Source of the DNA: Thermohalobaculum sp039026375
GTDB lineage: Bacteria > Pseudomonadota > Alphaproteobacteria > Rhodobacterales > Rhodobacteraceae
Length of the DNA stretch: 64,000 bases
Reading direction: 5' to 3'
Assembly (NCBI GenBank): GCA_039026375.1
Contig: JBCCML010000012.1
Location: forward strand, 1-64,000
Made by a program: the position numbers and the translations under genes. Each line of letters starts with the position of its first letter. The first letter of the stretch is position 1. The notes beneath the pieces are model-generated. The model ran no database searches, was not told the DNA's origin, and saw only the letters and a list, made by a program, of their open reading frames with translations. Shown here piece after piece: positions 15,325 to 25,046 of the stretch.

Positions 15325-17763
15325 ATGGACCAGGCGAAGGTCGTGATCATCGGAGGCGGCGTGATGGGCTGCTCGCTGGCCTATCACCTCTGCAAGGAGG
15401 GATGGACGGATGTCATTCTGCTTGAGAAGGCGGAGCTGACAAGCGGGTCAACTTGGCACGCAGCTGGGCAGATCACCCATTCGGTTAGCCACTATGGGCT
15501 GGCGAAGATGGCCTCCTATGGCACTGATTTGTATCCACAATTGGAGGCGGAGACGGGGCAGTCTGCCACCTGGCACGGCTGCGGCTCACTGCGCGTGGCC
15601 TATGAGGACGCGGAGGTCGACTGGCTGCACTACACGTTGTCCGTTGGTCGTGGCCTAGGCCACGAGATGGAGATTGTGGGGCCGGACCGGATCGCCGAGC
15701 TTCACCCCTTCTACAACCTCGATGGAATCAAGGCGGCGCTGCACACGCCCCATGACGGGCACGTGGACCCGGCTGGGGTGAGCATTGCCATGGCCGCAGG
15801 GGCCCGCCAAATGGGCGCCAAAGTGATCCGCCGCAACCAGGCCACAGGGATCACGATCGAGCCTGGCGGCGAATACACCGTCCACACCGAAAAGGGCGAT
15901 ATCCGCGCAGAGATCGTGGTGAATGCGGGCGGCACCTATGCCCGACAGATCGGCCAGTGGGTAGGCCTAGACCTGCCGATCGCCAACCTTCTGCACCACT
16001 ATCTGATCACGGACCCAGTGCCGGAGTTCCAAGACTTGGAGAGAGAACTCCCGGTTATCCGCGACGACCGCGAAGTCTCCGGCTACATCCGGATGGAGCA
16101 GAAATCGGGCCTCATCGGCATCTACGAGAAGGCAAACGCCGCGACCATCTGGGACGACGGCACGCCTTGGGAGGCCGAGAACGAGCTGTTTGACCCGGAT
16201 TATGACCGGATCATGCCGTGGCTGGAAAACTCGATGGAGCGGATGCCGATCCTGGCAGAACTTGGAATCAAGCGCGTGGTCCATGGCGCCATCACGCACC
16301 CGCCGGACGGCAACATGATGCTGGGTCCCTCGGGGCTGCGGAATTTCTGGTGTTGCTGTGGGTCCCAGGTCGGGATCGCCTGGGGGCCTGGCGCCGGCAA
16401 ATACCTCGCGCAGTGGATGGTGCACGGCGCTGCTGACATCTCGATGGCGACCTTCGACCCCCGCCGCTTCGGTGCCAAGATCGACGAAGAGTACCGGATC
16501 GAGAAGGCGAAGGAGGACTACCTGCTTCGCCACGAGATCCCCTTCCCGCATCTCGACCGGCCGGGCTGCCGCCCTAGCCACTCCAAGACCTCGCCGTTGT
16601 ACGGTGTTCTGAGAGACAAAGGTGCCGTCTACCAGGACGTCTACGGCTGGGAGCGGCCCTATTGGTACGCCACCGGCGATGTGGCCCAGGAGCATATCCA
16701 TGCGTTCCGTCGGTCGGCCCTGCACGAGGTACTGCGCGCCGAGGTGAACGGACTGCGGACGCATGCCGGCATCGCGGACCTCACGGCATTCTCAAAACTC
16801 GAAGTCTTCGGCCCTGACACGATCGCCTATTTAGAGCGGGTTTCGTCCAACAAACTGCCAAAGAAGGTTGGATCGGTGAGCCTAACCTATCTGGTCAATC
16901 CGAACGGGCGTCTCGAGGGTGAGGCGACCTTTGTGAAACTCGCGAATGACCGGTTCTACATCGTTTATGCCGCCGCAAAGGAAGCATCGCTGCTGGACTG
17001 GATGAAGGAGCAGGCCGGGTACGATGACGTTACGTTCGACAACGTTTCTGAGGACCGGGGCGTTATCATGCTAGCTGGCCCGGCGGCGCGCGCGATCCTT
17101 GCCCAAACCACGCAAGCTGCCCTGGACAACAAGTCGTTCCGCTGGCTCTCGACTCAGCACATCACGGTGGCGGGCGTCGAGGATGTCCGCGCGATGCGGG
17201 TCACCTACACCGGGGAGCTTGGTTGGGAGTTGCACGTCCCCATGGAGGGCATGCTCAAGGTGTACGAGGGACTGGTCGCCGCCGGTGGGTCCGGACTGGT
17301 TCATGTCGGTTCCGCCTGCCTGAACGCGATGCGCATGGAGAAGGCGTATAAATCGGGCCACGAGATCACCAACGAAGTTACTCTGATTGAAGCAGGCCTG
17401 GAGCGTTTCACCCGGAACGAAGGCTTCCAGGGGGTTGAGGCCTCGCTTGCACCTGCGGAGAAGTGGGTTGTGGCACTGCTGCAGTTAGAAGAGCCAGTAG
17501 GTGTCGATGCCGACCCGCTGGGCTCCGAGGCGGTCTGGCAAGGTGACCGTGTCGTTGGTTCGGTCACCTCTGGTGGTTACGGCTATGGAGTCGGTGCGTA
17601 CCTCGCTTGGGCCTACGTGAACCCCGCGGTCGCGGCACCTGAGACCGAACTAACGGTCATGGTCCTCGGACATCCACGATCGGCAAGGGTCATGAACGGC
17701 GCAACTTGGGACCCCGAGAATGCGCGGCCTCGCCAGGACCTGCTGGTAGAAGCTGCCGAGTAA
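15325..17763 (+). CDS. DMGDH/SARDH-type FAD protein with GcvT-like C-terminal half (copy 2)
   Basis: This 812-residue paralogue of the protein at 3617-6052 has the same layout: FAD domain with VVIIGGGVMGCSLAYHL, the covalent-FAD region SGSTWHAAGQITHS, then a GcvT-like half from about residue 430. The two copies are clearly divergent, so they probably act on different N-methyl substrates. GAAAGGCG precedes the start. It heads a plus-strand operon with an alpha/beta hydrolase and a luciferase-like monooxygenase and is divergent from the RpiR/Rieske operon. A two-step N-demethylation (Rieske, then DMGDH type) is a reasonable inference. Confidence 0.9.
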   Translation: MDQAKVVIIGGGVMGCSLAYHLCKEGWTDVILLEKAELTSGSTWHAAGQITHSVSHYGLAKMASYGTDLYPQLEAETGQSATWHGCGSLRVAYEDAEVDWLHYTLSVGRGLGHEMEIVGPDRIAELHPFYNLDGIKAALHTPHDGHVDPAGVSIAMAAGARQMGAKVIRRNQATGITIEPGGEYTVHTEKGDIRAEIVVNAGGTYARQIGQWVGLDLPIANLLHHYLITDPVPEFQDLERELPVIRDDREVSGYIRMEQKSGLIGIYEKANAATIWDDGTPWEAENELFDPDYDRIMPWLENSMERMPILAELGIKRVVHGAITHPPDGNMMLGPSGLRNFWCCCGSQVGIAWGPGAGKYLAQWMVHGAADISMATFDPRRFGAKIDEEYRIEKAKEDYLLRHEIPFPHLDRPGCRPSHSKTSPLYGVLRDKGAVYQDVYGWERPYWYATGDVAQEHIHAFRRSALHEVLRAEVNGLRTHAGIADLTAFSKLEVFGPDTIAYLERVSSNKLPKKVGSVSLTYLVNPNGRLEGEATFVKLANDRFYIVYAAAKEASLLDWMKEQAGYDDVTFDNVSEDRGVIMLAGPAARAILAQTTQAALDNKSFRWLSTQHITVAGVEDVRAMRVTYTGELGWELHVPMEGMLKVYEGLVAAGGSGLVHVGSACLNAMRMEKAYKSGHEITNEVTLIEAGLERFTRNEGFQGVEASLAPAEKWVVALLQLEEPVGVDADPLGSEAVWQGDRVVGSVTSGGYGYGVGAYLAWAYVNPAVAAPETELTVMVLGHPRSARVMNGATWDPENARPRQDLLVEAAE

Positions 17764-17802
17764 GCCTTGCACTAGCCTAGCGGGCACGTCAGTGTCCGCG
17801 GC

Positions 17803-18672
17803 ATGCAGGGGCAGTTCGACGTCGACTGGTGGAAAGATGCACCGCGGCAGAGGGACGACGGTGTTGCCTGGGTCAAGATAGGGCGCAGGAAGACTTGTCC
17901 AGTAGTGCTGATCCACGGCGTTGGATTGCGCGCAGAAAGCTGGATGCGAGTCGGGCGCGGTCTGGCCTTGCGCCACCGTGTTCTCATGGTGGACATGCCG
18001 GGGCACGGCGATAGCGAGCCGCTCGGCCCAAACCCCACACTGGCAGATTTCTCTGACCGGATCGCGGGCTTCATTTCAACGCTTGACCAACCAACCGTCA
18101 TCGCCGGGCATTCGATGGGGGCCCTGATTGTTTTGGACCTAGCGATCAGACATCCGTCCCTGGTGGCCGCTTGTATGCCCTGCAACGCAGTTTATCGGCG
18201 ATCGCCAGAAGCTAGCCAGGCTGTGAAGGCACGGGCCGAATCGTTAGCGGCCGGCGGCGGCATGGACATCTTGGCACCGTTGCAAAGATGGTTTCCAGAT
18301 GATGGCGCCTACGAAGACGAGCGAGCAGCCTGTCAGCGCTGGCTGGAGAGGTCGGATCTGACAAACTACGCCGCCGCCTACCGCGTTTTTGCTGCGGAGG
18401 ATGGACCTTCAGATGAGACATTCAGGAACCTGAGTTGCCCGATGACCTACCTAACCGGTGCGCTCGAGCCGAACTCGACCCCGGCGATGTCCGAGGCAAT
18501 GGCAAAACTGACGCCAGATGCAGAGGCAGCCATCATTCCAAGTTCGCACCACATGACCCCGATGACCCATTCTGTTGCTGTCACTAAGGCGCTTCTGCGT
18601 CTAATTGACCGCGCCGGCCTGTCGAGCCCTGCTGGACGGCGCCAGCACCCTACGGCACGGTATCTGGTTTAG
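17803..18672 (+). CDS. Alpha/beta hydrolase
   Basis: This 289-residue enzyme has the oxyanion-hole region VVLIHGVGLRAESW, the nucleophile elbow AGHSMGALIV (Ser in GHSMG) and a late His in SSHHMTPM. It resembles ring-fission-product or ester hydrolases. It lies between the DMGDH-type and luciferase-like genes (39 bp and 15 bp gaps), so it likely hydrolyses an intermediate of that pathway, for instance an amide or ester formed after oxygenation. The reaction itself is not known. Confidence 0.85.
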   Translation: MQGQFDVDWWKDAPRQRDDGVAWVKIGRRKTCPVVLIHGVGLRAESWMRVGRGLALRHRVLMVDMPGHGDSEPLGPNPTLADFSDRIAGFISTLDQPTVIAGHSMGALIVLDLAIRHPSLVAACMPCNAVYRRSPEASQAVKARAESLAAGGGMDILAPLQRWFPDDGAYEDERAACQRWLERSDLTNYAAAYRVFAAEDGPSDETFRNLSCPMTYLTGALEPNSTPAMSEAMAKLTPDAEAAIIPSSHHMTPMTHSVAVTKALLRLIDRAGLSSPAGRRQHPTARYLV

Positions 18673-18687
18673 TCACGGGAGGGGGTT

Positions 18688-19722
18688 ATGAAGTTCTCGC
18701 TGTTCGCGCACATGGACCGGTCGCACCCGGATGAAACGCACGAGCAACTTTATCAGGATTTCATTGGCCTATGCCGCCTGGCGGACCAGGGCGGGATGCA
18801 CGCGATCTGGACCGGCGAGCACCATGGGATGGATTTTACAATCACGCCCAATCCATTTCTAAGCCTGATTGACATTGCGCATCACACACAGAGTGTACGT
18901 CTAGGCACCGGCACTATCGTCGCGCCCTTTTGGCATCCGATCAAACTGGCAGGGGAAGCGGCGATGGCCGATCTGCTTACGGGCGGGCGGCTGGATTTGG
19001 GCATCGCCCGGGGCGCATACTCTTATGAATACGAACGTCTGCACCCAGGCCTAGAGGCATGGGAGGCAGGCCAGCGCCTGCGCGAGATGGTCCCACTGTT
19101 ACACGGCCTTTGGCAGGGCGATTGCGCACATAAGGGCGAGTTCTGGTCGTTCCCGGAGACAACGCCCCAACCGCGCCCTGTTCAAGAAGGCGGGCCGCCT
19201 GTTTGGATAGCTGCACGCGACCCCAATAGCCACCTCTTTGCCGTGTCCAATCGCTGCAACGTGCAGGTGACACCGTTGTGGCAAGGCTGGGAGGAGATAG
19301 AGAGCCTGATGACGCGGTTCAACGTGGCCGTTGACGAAGCGGGCGTTGCCCGACCGAAGATAATGCTGCTCCACCACACTTATGTGGCCGCGGACGGGGA
19401 CGAAGCGGACCAAGCTGCCGAAGCCCTGAGCGAATTCTTCTGCAATTTCGGCGCTTGGTTCCAGAACAAGCGCCGCGTCGCCCAGGGGCGCATCGACCCA
19501 CTAAGCGATGAAGAGATGGCAGCCAACGCTATGATGGCGCCGGGAAAGCTACGTCAAGACCTGACGGTGGGCACTGCGGCAGAGGTCATCGAGCGTTTGA
19601 AACGCGTGGAGGACTTAGGCTACGATGAGTTTGCAGTTTGGTTGGACAATGGGATGGCGCCAGAAACGAAGCGTGTGGTGCTGTCCAGGTTCATGGATGA
19701 GGTGATGCCAGCGTTTGTTTAA
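18688..19722 (+). CDS. Luciferase-like (LLM class) flavin-dependent monooxygenase
   Basis: The 344-residue protein has the bacterial luciferase-like TIM-barrel signature: an N-terminal MKFSLFAHMDR strand, ADQGGMHAIWTGEHHGMDF near residue 40 and GTGTIVAPFWHPIKLAGE after that. Such enzymes use reduced FMN from a separate reductase to oxygenate ketones, aromatic N-heterocycles, nitrilotriacetate or sulfonates. No flavin reductase gene is in the operon. GGGAGGGGG precedes the start. Trigonelline degradation shows that an LLM enzyme can open an N-methylpyridinium ring, which would suit this neighbourhood, but that is only a hypothesis. Confidence 0.88.
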   Translation: MKFSLFAHMDRSHPDETHEQLYQDFIGLCRLADQGGMHAIWTGEHHGMDFTITPNPFLSLIDIAHHTQSVRLGTGTIVAPFWHPIKLAGEAAMADLLTGGRLDLGIARGAYSYEYERLHPGLEAWEAGQRLREMVPLLHGLWQGDCAHKGEFWSFPETTPQPRPVQEGGPPVWIAARDPNSHLFAVSNRCNVQVTPLWQGWEEIESLMTRFNVAVDEAGVARPKIMLLHHTYVAADGDEADQAAEALSEFFCNFGAWFQNKRRVAQGRIDPLSDEEMAANAMMAPGKLRQDLTVGTAAEVIERLKRVEDLGYDEFAVWLDNGMAPETKRVVLSRFMDEVMPAFV

Positions 19723-20894
19723 GCATGGCCGGCCAAATGGCTGGCGGCGGCGCGCGCGATGACCTGCTCCTCCTTCGTCGGGATCACTAGGACACGTGCA
19801 CGACTAAGTTCTGCTGAGATTATTGTTGTACCTTCCGCGTTTCGACCGTGATCTAGCTCGATGCCAAGCCATTGAAGTCCGTCGCAAACACGCGCGCGTA
19901 TGTCGGGCGATCGCTCGCCGACCCCGCCGCAGAAGACCAACGCATCCAAACCGCCGAGGGCAGCAGCGGATGCGCCAAGCTCTCTTCTTATCCTGAAGAC
20001 GTAATAGTCGATTGCCTCTTCGGCCTCTCGCGTCCGCGCCGCCAGAAGTGTCCGCATGTCATTCGACAAGCCGGAAAGCCCAAGCAATCCGGAGCGTCGG
20101 TACAAGAGGTCCGATATAGCGTCGGCATCCATGCCCTCTTGCTCCATGAGGTAGAGGATCACGCCGGGGTCCAGCTGCCCACACCGCGTTCCCATCGGTA
20201 GGCCGTCCAAGGCTGAAAAACCCATTGTCGAACTGATCGAACGGCCATCCAGCATTGCGCACATGGAGGCGCCATTACCCAGATGGGCAACGACAACTCT
20301 GCCTGCCGCCAGATGCGGGGCCATACTGCGCAGATGGCCGGAGACATAGTCGTAGCTTAGACCATGAAATCCGTAGCGACGAACGCCCTTATCGTAGAAC
20401 GATCGCGGCAGCGCAAACGCGTCGTTGACCCAAGGATGGCTGCGGTGGAAGGCCGTATCGAAGCACGCGACCTGCTTTGCATTCGGAAACTGCGACATGG
20501 CAGCATGGACGCCAGCAAGATTATGTGGCTGGTGCAGTGGCGCGAACGGTGTCAGCTCTGAAATCGCGTCGATCACTCGGCCATCTACTACGACGGGATC
20601 GGTGAACTTTGCGCCGCCATGCACAATCCGGTGCCCAATCGCGGCGATCTCTTGACCTTCGATTGCAGGTACGATCGCTTTCAGCATTACACGAACCGCC
20701 GCTTCGTGATCCGGCGCCGCACCGGCACCCAAGGTGTAACTGGCATCTTCATGGCCGACGCGGCTAACTGACAGCACTGGGTCATCGCCGATCCGTTCGA
20801 CCGATCCCGTCAAGAGCTCTTGCGGCTCTAGGTCAGCACTGAAAACCCCGAACTTCAGCGACGAAGACCCAGCATTGAATGTCAAGATTCGCAT
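19719..20894 (-). CDS. ackA: Acetate kinase
   Basis: AckA interconverts acetate plus ATP and acetyl phosphate plus ADP. The 391-residue protein starts with ILTFNAGSSSLKFGVF and carries GHRIVHGG, the catalytic region RRYGFHGLSYDYVSGHL, VVAHLGNGASMCA and GVGERSPDIRARVC, all expected. A phosphotransacetylase or phosphoketolase gene is not adjacent. Its stop codon overlaps that of the convergent luciferase-like gene by 4 bp, so the 3' ends are packed tightly. Confidence 0.96.
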   Translation of the reverse strand: MRILTFNAGSSSLKFGVFSADLEPQELLTGSVERIGDDPVLSVSRVGHEDASYTLGAGAAPDHEAAVRVMLKAIVPAIEGQEIAAIGHRIVHGGAKFTDPVVVDGRVIDAISELTPFAPLHQPHNLAGVHAAMSQFPNAKQVACFDTAFHRSHPWVNDAFALPRSFYDKGVRRYGFHGLSYDYVSGHLRSMAPHLAAGRVVVAHLGNGASMCAMLDGRSISSTMGFSALDGLPMGTRCGQLDPGVILYLMEQEGMDADAISDLLYRRSGLLGLSGLSNDMRTLLAARTREAEEAIDYYVFRIRRELGASAAALGGLDALVFCGGVGERSPDIRARVCDGLQWLGIELDHGRNAEGTTIISAELSRARVLVIPTKEEQVIARAAASHLAGHA

Positions 20895-21054
20895 TCAAGC
20901 CTCTGCTTTGCGGTGTATTCCCACAGAATTGCCGTCACATAACGTGTTGGGCAGGTCAATCTGGCGCTGCTTCTGCGCCATGGGTCACGGCGGGTTGGTA
21001 CCGTTCCCGCCTTGGCGCTTGCAAGCGATCACGAAAACAGGCTACCACCCGCTC

Positions 21055-21145
21055 GGGCAGGTGGCCGAGTGGTCGAAGGCGCTCCCCTGCTAAGGGAGTA
21101 GGCCCCAAAAGGGTCTCGTGGGTTCGAATCCCATCCTGCCCGCCA
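21055..21145 (+). tRNA. tRNA-Ser (anticodon GCT)
   Basis: Acceptor arms GGGCAGG and CCTGCCC pair, with discriminator G and encoded CCA. The anticodon stem CTCCC/GGGAG holds the loop CTGCTAA, giving anticodon GCT. A long variable arm (TAGGCCCCAAAAGGGTCTC region) is typical of class II tRNA-Ser, and GGTTCGAAT marks the T arm. Confidence 0.95.
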
Positions 21146-21209
21146 CTTCCTTAATCGGCACTGTAATCCGCACTTTTGAACGGGCGTGAAATGATTGATC
21201 GTGGCTCAA

Positions 21210-22326
21210 TCAGGTGGGGCATTGGCTGAAGCTCCAATAGGCATGCCTTTCGCTAAAGTACGCGCAACAACTTAGGCCAAAGCCGATCATTTTCTCGGCT
21301 AGCGCCATGAAGAGCGGGATACTCAGTATCGCAAACGGGGTGCCGAGGCTTGTGGATGTGCCGAGGTAGGCCGACGGGTTCGCTTCAGGCAGAGCGGCCC
21401 GGAGTGTAGGCCGTGCTGAGATGTCAGAACTCGAGGCAGCCATCACCGCAAGCAGGACCACGCCAACCGCCGAAAACCCCGTCAGGTGATGAGCAAGCAT
21501 GCCAAGGGCGGATCCCATCATGCCATGGACAATGGGAGCGATCAGCCCGTAACGGATGTGAGCGTATGCGACCTTGCGCAGTTTGGACAACCGCGCCCAA
21601 GCTTCCATTCCCATTATGAGCATCAGAACCGAGAGCAACCCACGGAAAAGCGGCTCGTAGAAACGAGCGTAGACCTGGTCGGCACGCGCGAAGAAGTAGA
21701 TCAACAGCCCCAAGGCCAGTGCGGAGATCGCCGGGCTGCGGGGGGTATCTATCAGGATGCCTGGAACAAGGTCTGAGTTGCCGGAGCCGAAGCCAACAAC
21801 CGAGACTGTCGCAGCACCTCCGCCGGGCGCGGCCGCGGCGGTCCTTCTTGCAGCACTCATCCGGGCAAGTACGATCACCGCTACAGGGTGGCGACGTCCA
21901 TGAAAGGGTAGAGGGCGCCAATGAAGCCCTCTTAGAAAATTCCCTCATCATCCAGCATGGTCACACCCGCTGCCAGGATGGACGCGGAGACGGCACCGAA
22001 TAGTCCGGCCGTCGCCATACCGTCCATCCACGCGATGCCGAGCTGGCGCGCAAGGCTGAGGCCACCTACAAGACAATCGCAACGCCCAGCGCAGCGGCAA
22101 ACATCGAAGGCACCGCCAAGGCGGACAGATCGGCTTCTCGAACCGAGGTCCCCGCTCCAAGGCCGACCTTGAGGTGCAATAGAAACACGATGAACTTGTA
22201 GACCGGCGACGGCACCTCGAAGTGACTGCCCAAGGCCGCGAAGAGCATCCCGCCCAAGAGAAAGGCAAGCGTAGGCTTTTGAAACTGCTCGACGACGGTC
22301 GAGCGAATCTGTCCAAGAATGTCCAT
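21210..22326 (-). pseudogene. sbtA: Broken SbtA-type Na+-dependent bicarbonate transporter gene
   Basis: Three minus-strand frames together read as one protein of the SbtA (Na+/HCO3- symporter) family. The N-terminus (22326 to about 22070) includes KPTLAFLLGGMLFAALGSHF. The middle (about 22070-21935) reads GLFGAVSASILAAGVTMLDD. After a TAA at 21932-21934, in place of the expected Tyr, the frame continues as EGFIGALYPFMDVATL to a frameshift near 21880. The rest runs to 21210 and includes AYLGTSTSLGTPFAILSIPL. That is one nonsense and two frameshift lesions, so the gene is inactive unless the sequence is wrong. It is divergent from an equally damaged LysR-type regulator gene. Confidence 0.85.
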
Positions 22327-22360
22327 CGTTCAATCCAAGCTTCGCTCTGATCCGGGGAAA

Positions 22361-23240
22361 ATCGACAACCTGAACTATCACGGCCTTAGGTATTGACGCG
22401 AAGTGGCGCACGACGGAAAACTGACACTGGCAGCAGAGCGACTGAATCTGTCGCAATCTGCCCTGTCCACTAAGATCAAGCAGGTCGAAGATCGGATGGG
22501 CATCAGTTATCCGGACGTGTCGGCCGATCATTGAAGCAGAGCGAGATCGGCCACATTGCGCTGGACCACGCCGACAGGTTCTTCAGTTTGGGTGAAGAAT
22601 TGCTTGCCGGTAGCGCGCGGAACGTGCAGCCGCTGAAGGTGGGCGCACTCTCCACCCTTTCGCGGAACGTTCAACTTAGCTTTCTACGCCCCATCATCGC
22701 TGCAGGCGATGTCGAACTTGTGCTGAAATCCGGTATCAACCACCTGCTTTTCGACCAGTTGCAATCTCTGGCATCGGATGTGGTGCTTACGACAGAGCCA
22801 CCGCCCAGCAGCGCTGGATACCGGGTCCATCGGATTGCAGAACAGCCGGTCAGCGTTCATGGCGTGCCAGAACTTAGGGGCACCCAACTTTCAGGGCGCT
22901 TCTTCTGAGCGAGCCCGTCATCCTGCCGACGGAGAGCTCGATCGAGCAGGGTTTTGAGAGCCTCGCCATAGGGTTGGAGATTGCGCCGAAAGTCCTGGCC
23001 AGCGTGGACGAAATGGCAATGGTACGTCTGCTGGCGCGGGAGGGAGCTGGACTAGCGCTTGCACCCTCGGTTGTCTTGGCCGGCGAGATCAGTGCCGGGC
23101 ACTTGGTGACGGCCAAGTTCGATCTTCGAATTGTCGAGGCATTCTATGCGTTACACACCCACCAGAGTTTCCCCCATCCGCCGCTGGCCGGCTTGCTTAA
23201 CCATTGGATCAACCAGTTATTGGTCGGACGTCTTGGCGTC
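22361..23240 (+). pseudogene. Broken LysR-type regulator gene (NhaR-like)
   Basis: The start codon position reads ATC (IDNLNYHGLRY); an in-frame TGA follows at 22394-22396, then the HTH (LTLAAERLNLSQSALSTKIK). A frameshift lies between about 22500 and 22530, after which IGHIALDHADRFFSLGEELL continues, and another lies near 22900 before EPVILPTESSIEQGFESLA and the effector domain end. The order and spacing match an NhaR-like LysR regulator of about 300 residues. It is divergent from the broken sbtA gene by about 35 bp, so regulator and target have decayed together. The 3' boundary is approximate because the frame runs on into the convergent reductase gene. Confidence 0.8.
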
Positions 23241-23319
23241 ATGCAGCTGACACCTATCGTCGCCTGCGCAAGAGCAGACAGGCGGCGCCGGTGTTTCTGC
23301 CGATCAATAATAGGCTTCA

Positions 23320-24363
23320 TCAGAACGGCATTGGGTGCTGGCGATGCGCTGCGTCCAGATCGGCCAAGGCGTCCGCACTCAACTCCAAGTCGCGCCCCTT
23401 CGCGATGTGATCCAACTGGTCCACCGTCGTGGCGCCGAAGATCGGGATCACCGGGAACGGTCGCTGAAGACAGAACGACATGGCCATGTGCACCGGGTCG
23501 ATCGCGTGCTTTCTGGCAACGTCGAGATAGGCACGCACGGCGGCATCCAGTCGGGCAGAGTTTCGCGGGGACCCGCCGCCGATCTGATGTCTCGATCCTT
23601 GTGGCAAGGCACCATCCAGATACTTACCCGTCACAAAGCCAGTCGCTAATGGCGAGAACGCCAGCAGCGTGACGTCCTCGTTGTGGCCCAACTCTGCCAT
23701 GTCCGCGTCATAGGGCATCCGGCAGAGATAGGAGTATTCATTCTGGATTGAGGCGATGCGCGGGCCGCCTGTTCGTTCGCCAGACGCAAGCCATTGCGAC
23801 GTACCCCAGGCGCTTTCGTTCGACAGACCGAACGCACGGATCTTACCTTCTGTGACCAAGTCGGCCAGGGCGCCCATCACGTCGTCTATGTGCTGGATCG
23901 TGGTTGCCCGATCCTGCTTGGACGGATCAAAGCCCCAGATCTGCCGAAAGTGGTAGGATCCGCGGTTGGGCCAGTGCAACTGGTAGAGATCGATGTAATC
24001 GGTCTGCAGCCGCCGTAGCGACCCTTCACAAGCCGCCTTGATCAGGGCGCCATCGACAAGCTGACCTTCCCGGACAAACGAACGGTTCTCTCCAGCGCAC
24101 TTCGTCGCCAGAATGTAGTCACCGCGTCGCGCGCTGTGAGCATTCCAGCGCCCGATGATCGCTTCTGTATTGCCCACCGTCTCCTTGCGAACAGGGTTCA
24201 CGGGGTACATTTCGGCTGTATCCAGAAAGTCGATCTGGTAGTCGAGGCTGGCGTCCAACTGCCGGAACGCATCCACCTCGTCGGTGTTGGTCCCAAACGT
24301 CATCGTTCCTAAACAGAACGCGCTCACGTCGATCCCCGTACGACCAAGCTGCGTGCGCTTCAT
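23320..24363 (-). CDS. Aldo/keto reductase, Tas family
   Basis: The 347-residue (beta/alpha)8 protein carries the aldo/keto reductase residues: Asp and Tyr in IDFLDTAEMYPVN, the lysine in YILATKC and the His in DLYQLHWPNR, plus GLSNESAWG. Length and the LGRTGIDVSAFCLGTMTFG start resemble Tas-type NADP(H) reductases. It reduces aldehydes or ketones; the natural substrate is unknown. No partner genes are obvious. Confidence 0.9.
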   Translation of the reverse strand: MKRTQLGRTGIDVSAFCLGTMTFGTNTDEVDAFRQLDASLDYQIDFLDTAEMYPVNPVRKETVGNTEAIIGRWNAHSARRGDYILATKCAGENRSFVREGQLVDGALIKAACEGSLRRLQTDYIDLYQLHWPNRGSYHFRQIWGFDPSKQDRATTIQHIDDVMGALADLVTEGKIRAFGLSNESAWGTSQWLASGERTGGPRIASIQNEYSYLCRMPYDADMAELGHNEDVTLLAFSPLATGFVTGKYLDGALPQGSRHQIGGGSPRNSARLDAAVRAYLDVARKHAIDPVHMAMSFCLQRPFPVIPIFGATTVDQLDHIAKGRDLELSADALADLDAAHRQHPMPF

Positions 24364-24466
24364 GGTGGTGTCCCCCGTCTTCGATGTTCATAGCTTAGGT
24401 TGGCCGCTCAAGCGATGACGGTGCCACCCCGAGCGAGTTATCTGTTCTGATCATTGCTGGCTTGGA

Positions 24467-24661
24467 TCAGTCCTCGGCATCTTCTTGGTCTTCATCGTCG
24501 CCGACCACAAGGTCGGCGGCGCCGCTGACGACGGCCCCGGTGACGTCAACAGTTGTCTCGACAGCGGTCCCAGCAACCCCCACCGCGGTGTCCACGACAG
24601 TGTAGGCGATGCAGCCCGAGAGCGCGGTTGATAGAGCAAGGGCAAAGGCGAACTTGGGCAT
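24467..24661 (-). CDS. Small predicted lipoprotein
   Basis: This 64-residue protein begins MPKFAFALALSTALSGC, a signal peptide with a lipobox (L-S-G-C), so about 48 residues remain after processing. The mature part has Val/Thr/Gly-rich low-complexity sequence (VGVAGTAVETTVDVTGAVV) and an acidic tail ending DDEDQEDAED. The ATG at 24661 has GAGAGGA upstream, better than an upstream in-frame start at 24685. Similar short lipoproteins of unknown role are common in the family. Confidence 0.75.
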   Translation of the reverse strand: MPKFAFALALSTALSGCIAYTVVDTAVGVAGTAVETTVDVTGAVVSGAADLVVGDDEDQEDAED

Positions 24662-24696
24662 TACGTTCCTCTCGTCAGCCGCCACCCTCGAATGGC

Positions 24697-24963
24697 TTAA
24701 TCGTTCGGGGCGCGAAGTTCCATCGCCAGTGCATGAACGCCGTCCGCAAACTCATCCGCCAAGCACCTGTTCACGGCCCGCTGCCTGGCAAGTCGGCTTT
24801 GGCCAGTGAAGCTGTCCGAAATCATGCGCACCCGGAAATGCGTCTCACCCCCTTCGCGCCATCCACCGTGACCGCGGTGCTGCTCGCTTTCATCGATCAC
24901 TTCCAGGCTCTCCGGCGCGAAGACCTGCGTCAACTTCGACTGAATTCGATCGGCCATTGTCAT
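24697..24963 (-). CDS. BolA family protein
   Basis: An 88-residue BolA-like protein with the conserved QHRGHGGWREGGETHFRVRM and RHRAVN-like (RQRAVNRCLADEF) stretches. BolA proteins pair with monothiol glutaredoxins and act in iron-sulfur handling or gene regulation. The start may be at 24963 or two codons later. It is divergent from a J-domain gene by 83 bp, an arrangement common in Rhodobacteraceae. Confidence 0.93.
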   Translation of the reverse strand: MTMADRIQSKLTQVFAPESLEVIDESEQHRGHGGWREGGETHFRVRMISDSFTGQSRLARQRAVNRCLADEFADGVHALAMELRAPND

Positions 24964-25046
24964 GGAAGTTCTTCGCCCTTCATTGCCTGTTGTCGAATTG
25001 TGCGTATCCGGTAGAATCGTCGGCCCGCATTTCTATGTAGGATGTC

